Below are positions 58,481 through 64,000 of a DNA stretch of 64,000 bases, one piece after another. Made by a program: the position numbers and the translations under genes. This DNA is from Rhinopomastus cyanomelas. Lineage: Eukaryota > Chordata > Aves > Bucerotiformes > Rhinopomastidae. The stretch is from positions 1-64,000 of the forward strand of contig VXBP01005044.1 in assembly GCA_013400115.1 (NCBI GenBank), in the 5' to 3' direction. The notes under the pieces are model-generated. The model searched no databases. It had not been told where the DNA came from and saw only the letters and a program-made list of their open reading frames with translations. Every line of letters starts with the position of its first letter. Within the stretch, counting starts at the first letter, position 1.

Positions 58481-60149
58481 ACGGCATCTGGCTGGAGATG
58501 GATCTGAGGTTGTCACCTCCTGCAGCAGGTGCCTCAAAAATCCCTTATTCCCCCGTGTTCCACCTGCCTTGGAACGCGCTTCAGGATAAACCCACCGTGG
58601 CTCTGTTGAGCGCGGAGATGGCTCACGAGTCACCGTTGAGACGGCGGCACTTAGGCCTCGAACGCGGCTTCAAAGAAGAAGTAATTATTTAAAAAAAAGA
58701 GAAAGCTCAGCCTTGCTCACACACACATTTATTAAAAAAAAGAAAAGCTCTTTGAGGAGAATCACTTAAAATTGGCTATTTATCGGTGCAGCATCCCGCT
58801 GGGAGGTTTCCATGGCTACCTGCGAGCCCTGGCAGCCCGCTGCTGGGGCGGCAACGTGCCAGCCCCATGTGCCAACACGCGTGTCCCCAGCCCGTGACAA
58901 ACCCTACCCTGTGCCCTCATCCCCTGGTGTGACCCCTGATAGCTAAGCACTGGGATCTGCTTAGGGAGATGCCACTGAGGGGATCCGGGGTGGTAGGTGC
59001 TGCTGGGGGGACAGAGGTGGAGGGGACACTTCCCAGATCCCAGTTGTGGGTGTCCCAAACAGCGGGGTCTTTTCCCACAGCCCCTGAGGACCACTGAACC
59101 TGCGTTTTCTGGGGTCTTGTTGAGCAAGAGGAAAATCATCCACACGGCTCCGTGTCGCTTGCCGCCTGATCATCGCCCTGGTGATGTTGTACAATCCGTT
59201 CCTGCCTCCCCGCACGCTCCATCCATCCCTCTCTGCTGCCTTTTGTGGGAGGAGGAGGTGGGAACGCTGCTGATTTCCACAGTGCTGTGTCTGCCTGGGC
59301 AACAGGATTATTTTGTTTGATTTATTTAGTGGGTTTTTTATTCCCCAGCAGCCACCTGTCGTGTTTTCTTACACCTTGGACTTTGGGTTTTTTAAACCCT
59401 GGAGCATGGATGGAGCTCGTGGTTCCATCCTCCACCCATGGGTAGGTGAACGGACAGTCCCCATCAGCTGCCCCAGCTCTTTTGGGGTGTGAGATGCTAG
59501 GACACCCTCTTCCCAGAGCCACAAAGCCCTGTCCTGCTCCTCCTGTAACCCCAGTCCCTTCCTCATCTGCCACCCACCTTGGCATGGGAGGGTGCTGGTT
59601 GACAGGACCCTTGTCACCCCAAAACCAGGGTGGGGAACCCCACCTCTGGGTGGGCACTGAGGATGCCAGACCTCTGTGCTCACCCCAGGTGTAGGTGTAC
59701 CCATGTTTCTCCAGCCACAGGCAACAATGTGAGAGATGGGAAGGGGTCAAGGGTGGCAACATGGACCCCAAAGCCTCCAACAGCTTATGGGGTAGAACTG
59801 GGTGCAGACCTGGGGTCCATGGGATACTGGGGAGCTATGGGGAAGGTACTTGGAAGAAGACTGAGAACACCCAAGGAGCATCCCAATGATTCTTACGGCC
59901 TGGGGATGAAAATGGAGCTTGGAAAAGAGAGGGGAAAGGGTCCTGGCTACGAGTCTCCCTCTCCCACCCTGTGCCCTCGCTGACAGATGTGAGCAGGCGG
60001 GGGATGCTGGGAGAGGCCAGAGGTCAATGACAAGCGCTAGATGCGGCCCCAGGACCAGCTGCCCCATCACGTGGAAGGAGCTGGAGGTTGGGGGTTGTGG
60101 GACCTGCTGGCAGTGCACAAGATGTGAAACCCTCCGGGAGAAGGTGGCT

Positions 60150-60485
60150 TAGACCCCCTCTCCTTCACCTTCTTTTCCCTTCTTCCTTGCTCCTTCTCTT
60201 TCAGATTCCCCTTTCCCTTCCATTTCCCCTTTTCCCTTCCCCCTCCTGATCTTTCCCTTTCTTATTCTCCTTTCACCCCCCTTTCCACTTTTCCTTTTCC
60301 CTTCCCTTTTTTCTGTTCCCCTTCCCCTTTTCTCTTTCCTCTCCCTCTTTTTCCTTCCCTCTTTTCCATTCCCATTTTCCTTCCTTTTCCCCTTTTCTCT
60401 TCCCCCTTCCCCATCTTCCCCCATCTTTCCTCATCTTTCCCCTTCTTTCCTCATCTTTCCACTTCTTTCCCCGTCTTCCCTCTCC
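60150..60485 (+). repeat. 330-bp polypyrimidine tract
   Basis: An almost uninterrupted run of C and T with only scattered purines; the minus strand is a purine tract. No phasing to codons, so the long minus-strand Lys/Arg/Gly/Glu frames over it are artefacts. Confidence 0.95.
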
Positions 60486-61189
60486 AAACCACTTTCCCAA
60501 AGCCTGGCCAAGTCCTTGCCCACTGCAAGGATCCTGGCACCGCAGCCTCTCCCAGAGCCTCCACCGTGGATCCAACTGGGCAGGTGGTGGCAAATCCCCC
60601 AGTGATCCTGGATGACTTCAGCGTGGGATGCGGTGGGCACCAGCAGGACCCAACATCACATCCTACAGCTTCCCTACAGCACCTTCCCCAGCACAGACAC
60701 CCCCACAATCCCCAAACAGCTCCCAGAGACCCCCCCAACCCCTGGGGAGGGGATTCTCCCCGCTCTGCCCACACCACGGCAGCGCTGTTGTACCTGCAGT
60801 CGCGGGGAAATCATTTTCCCGATCATCGAGGATTTCTTTCCGCTTTCTTTTTTGATGTTTTTTGAGAACAGCTTGTACCGACCTTGCGATAAAAACAAGG
60901 CTCCGGGTTCCTCTGGGTGTTGTTTTCTGTTCTTTTTTTGTTCCCAGGATAAATGTCAGTGAAAATGGAAAAGCTTTTTCTCTTTTTTTTTTGCTCTTTT
61001 CTTCCCTCCCTGAAAGACTCTTTGGGTTTCCAGGAGTGGAGAAAAAATCTGAGATGGAGGGGAAATAAAACTGAAATTGCTGAAATGGAACTTTCTCGCA
61101 GAGGTTTCTACAGGTCAAGATGCTCCTTTTGGTGGCGGAATCGACTGATTGTACCAACGAAGGGCTGGAGCTCAAGTGCTGTGTGGAGC

Positions 61190-61530
61190 GGCTGAGTGAA
61201 CTGGGTGGGGGGTTGAGAGGGAGAACAGGAGGCTCAGGGGAGACCCTCTGGCTCCTGAACATCAGGAGGTTGGAGCCAGGTAGGGGCTGGTCTCCTCCCT
61301 CCCCAGGACCAGAGGAACCAGCCTCAAGTTGCCCCAGGGGAGGTTGAGGTTGGCCTGGAGAACCAATCTGTGATGGAATCCCTGGAGGTGTTTAAAAACC
61401 AAGTAGATAGAGCACTTGAGGACATGATCTCCTAACCTAATGGTTAGGGAGATGTTGGGATGAAGGTCAGACTTGAGATCATCAAGTGACAGGAGGTTCC
61501 TTTCCAGCCATGATGATTCTGTGGTTCCCC
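61190..61530 (+). mobile_element. CR1 3' fragment, sense
   Basis: ggctcaggggagaccctctg ... tcctttccagccatgatgat. Confidence 0.75.
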
Positions 61531-62167
61531 AAGTTCCTCCCTATTACCCTGCTCTGGAGGGATCAGACCATGAAGAAGCAGATGCTGGGGCAATGGGATC
61601 TACTGGGGGCTGTTAAGCAGCCGTAAGGAAACCCTGAAAGAAGCAAAGCAGAACATGGCACGGTCACCTCGTACCTCCAGAGGAAGGAACACTTGTGTGC
61701 GCAGCGAGGGAGCAAATGGCTCTGCAGCAGCCCGTCGGCTCGGAGCCCTTTTGTGAGGGACAAGTATCCGCCGAGCAATTTGCTTTGTGTCATCCAGTCA
61801 CACCGACATGAGCGGGGGAATTAGTGTCCCGCACAATGAGAGCTCGAGGACAATGCGCGGCTCTTCAGAGCCCGGCACGTTAGATCCCGTAGCCACGGAG
61901 CCTCCGCAGCAGTCGGTGAGTGGAGCCTTATTTCATATTCGCTCGGCTCCGAGGGCAGGGAAGTGTGACGGCGGTTTTGAAAGGCCGGCAGCGATTCATC
62001 TCTCTCGCCGTAAATAGAGACACGCAGCCCGTGTCAGTGCTGGAGCAGGGAGTTCCGCGAACTCCATGGAGAACCACGGGGAGATACAAGAGGGATTTCT
62101 AGGAGATGCTGTGTTGGACCTTCCCGGTTTTGGAGAGTCCAATGGAAGGTCACATCGTGCTGAGACT

Positions 62168-62302
62168 CACCCTAGGTGGGATCCCGTGGACCTTGGCTGA
62201 ATCACCTTCACCCTGGGTGGGATCCCGTAGACCTTGGCTGAATCCCCTTCACCCTGGGTGGGATCCCGTAGACCTTGGCTGAATCACCTTCACCCTGGGT
62301 GA
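62168..62302 (+). repeat. 41-bp tandem repeat, about 3.3 units
   Basis: Unit caccctgggtgggatcccgt followed by a/ggaccttggctgaatcacctt; units differ at a few positions. Confidence 0.9.
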
Positions 62303-62450
62303 ACCCCTCCAAGGAGATGGACTCCTCCCCTGCCCTGGGCAGCTTGGGCCAGACCTGGAGAACCCTTGTGGAGCAGAAATTGATCCTCAGGGCCAATCTC
62401 AACCCCCACTGGGGCAATTTGAGGCCTTTTCCTCTCCTATCTCAAGTGAG
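62302..62450 (-). mobile_element. CR1 3' fragment, antisense
   Basis: ctccaaggagatggactcct ... ggggcaatttgaggcctttt, inverted copy of the divergent CR1 subfamily seen at 58225 and 61190. Confidence 0.6.
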
Positions 62451-62818
62451 CAGGTAGGAAACAGCTGCTTTGGAGGAGAAATGTCTGTCCACAGAGAGCA
62501 GCTCTTGGAGGAAGAGAAGCTTTGATGGGAGTGGAGATGGACGGGACAAAGCCATGGAGCTGTGGGGTGAGGGCCAGGGGTTAGTGGGNGAACCCTTGTG
62601 GAGCAGAAATTGATCCTCAGGGCCAATCTCAACCCCCACTGGGGCAATTTGAGGCCTTTTCCTCTCCTATCTCAAGTGAGCAGGTAGGAAACAGCTGCTT
62701 TGGAGGAGAAATGTCTGTCCACAGAGAGCAGCTCTTGGAGGAAGAGAAGCTTTGATGGGAGTGGAGATGGACGGGACAAAGCCATGGAGCTGTGGGGTGA
62801 GGGCCAGGGGTTAGTGGG
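62360..62818. repeat. Exact 229-bp direct duplication around a single N (likely assembly artefact)
   Basis: 62360-62588 and 62590-62818 appear identical, separated only by the N at 62589. True tandem duplicates would be expected to show some difference or no gap character; an unclosed gap with overlapping ends gives exactly this pattern. Confidence 0.9.
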
Positions 62819-64000
62819 GACCTGGCAGTGCTTGGAGAATGATTTAGCTTAATGGTCTTAAAGATCTCTTCCAGCCAAAACAGCTCTGCGGCTGTGTGGC
62901 TCTGTGGTCACGCGTGGAAGGTTTCACAGCGGGCTGAGAGCCAGCTGGGCTCTGGGAGTGTGCAGGCGTGGTGGTCTCTGCCTCCCGTCTGGGAACGGGT
63001 GGCTCCTCTCCGTGGGTTTTGCATCCAGATCCACTTCGATGTTCTCAGCTGCTTCTGACTGAAGTGCTGCCAGACAAAAACACCCTTTGGAACAGGGGAG
63101 ATGAACAACCACGTGAACCAGCTTTTCTGGGAAGGAGGGCACTGCCTTATAAGTCTTCATGACAATACTGTGTGGAGAGGTGGCTCCATACAGCCTTGGT
63201 GGGTATTACATGGTCCATGCATGGCACCCACCTTGCTCCATGCAGGGCTTAGGAACCTGTCCAAATGATATCAATATGGGGGGGAAAAAAACAACTCAAG
63301 ATCCATAAATAAGGTCACCGGGTCAAAGGTTTGAGCCTCCTGAGGCTTTGCCTACACCAGCCATGGTGTCGGGAGAAGATGGGTCAGCACTGGGATGATC
63401 CCATGGTACCCCTCAGCTGGTTGCCCTCCGAAAAGAAGAGCAGAATGCCTTCTTCTCAAAGAAGAGCAGGATGCTCTCCCAAAACCGAGGTGAGCTCAAC
63501 CAGAGGACAAAAACCTTATTAAACTTGAGAATCGGGATGCAAATAGGGATTAGATTGAAGTGATGGTCCTTAAAATCATCTCAAATTAATCGTGGCTCTG
63601 CTATCACTCTTGGGATAAAACTCGGGCAAGTCATCACAGGACTGGCCCTCAGTTTCCCCTCCAGACAGAGCAGACGGAGGATCTCGGGTAATTGATAGGA
63701 TAAACTGCCTGTTTATGTAGACCTTGGGGACATTAATCCTTGTGAATTCAACAGGAACTGATGTGATTCGAGTGCTAATCTCTTAGCATCTATTGCTGCT
63801 CTTAAAGTCCCAGCTGGTGGGTTCAGAGTGGAGCAGGGGAGCAGCAGGGCATCGGCAACAATTTTAAAGCACCTTCCTCCCTCCTCCCCACAAAAAGTGA
63901 CCCCGGAGATCTGCAAGGCTAGTGAAGGGCAACCAGAATAGCTTCTTTCGGCGCAAGTTCCTACTACGTGAGGCCGAGCTCTGAGTTGGGAGTGTGGGTT

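Larger units (their letters stand above)
50760..64000. other. Intergenic region upstream of RNF17: no gene recognised
   Basis: About 13 kb with many CR1 fragments, simple repeats and short chance frames. I find no spliceable exon set on either strand, and in particular no RING-finger exon that could belong to RNF17. Two GC-poor or CpG-rich non-repeat stretches are noted in the findings. A minus-strand AATAAA (tttatt at 58729-58734) has no gene attached that I can see. Confidence 0.45.

Noticed and set aside
60149..60640. Long minus-strand frames rich in Lys, Arg, Glu and Gly
   Set aside because: They are the translation of the polypurine strand of the polypyrimidine tract.
1..64000. CRISPR arrays, tRNA or rRNA genes
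   Set aside because: No cloverleaf or rRNA signatures seen, and the window is vertebrate, so CRISPR is not expected; the only short-period arrays are minisatellites.

Overview
This is nuclear genomic DNA from a bird. The evidence is the dense litter of CR1 LINE fragments, most of them 3' ends and a few reaching into ORF2, plus GT-AG multi-exon genes with CpG-rich promoters. I cannot name the species. Two single-N characters (15633 and 62589) mark assembly joins, and the second is flanked by an exact 229-bp duplication.

Layout. (1) 1-13.57 kb: the 5' end of CEP126 on the minus strand. Exon 1 lies in a CpG island at about 13.2-13.56 kb, and exons 2 and 3 are at 11981-12117 and 9778-9923. The rest of that gene lies off the left edge, so everything at 1-9.7 kb is probably CEP126 intron. 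Nested in it, on the plus strand, is a compact two-exon gene (265-805) behind an 18-bp minisatellite of CRE-like sites and a TATA box. (2) 13.6-22.1 kb: the CEP126-RNF17 intergenic segment, holding a mosaic of direct and inverted copies of the same compact gene family (15.65-19.45 kb) and a probable endogenous-retrovirus LTR (about 20.6-21.0 kb). (3) 22.1-50.3 kb: a Tudor-domain gene on the minus strand that I identify as RNF17. I could join 31 exons with every splice phase matching, giving about 1,423 codons ending in a TAA at 22139-22141. All Tudor blocks are present, but I found no RING-finger exon: the model starts at a CpG promoter with a tandemly duplicated 171-bp unit. (4) 50.7-64 kb: no gene recognised; stacked CR1 fragments, a 330-bp polypyrimidine tract and a 41-bp minisatellite.

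Functional reading. RNF17 is a germ-cell granule and piRNA-pathway protein, and CEP126 is a centrosome/cilium protein. The unrecognised family between and beside them encodes short proteins with a signal-peptide-like first exon and a strongly basic (or, in one paralogue, acidic) second exon built around a recurring KKRPS motif. It sits at what looks like a junction between segments that are unlinked in human (RNF17 on 13q12, CEP126 on 11q22). That family is the best candidate here for something undescribed.
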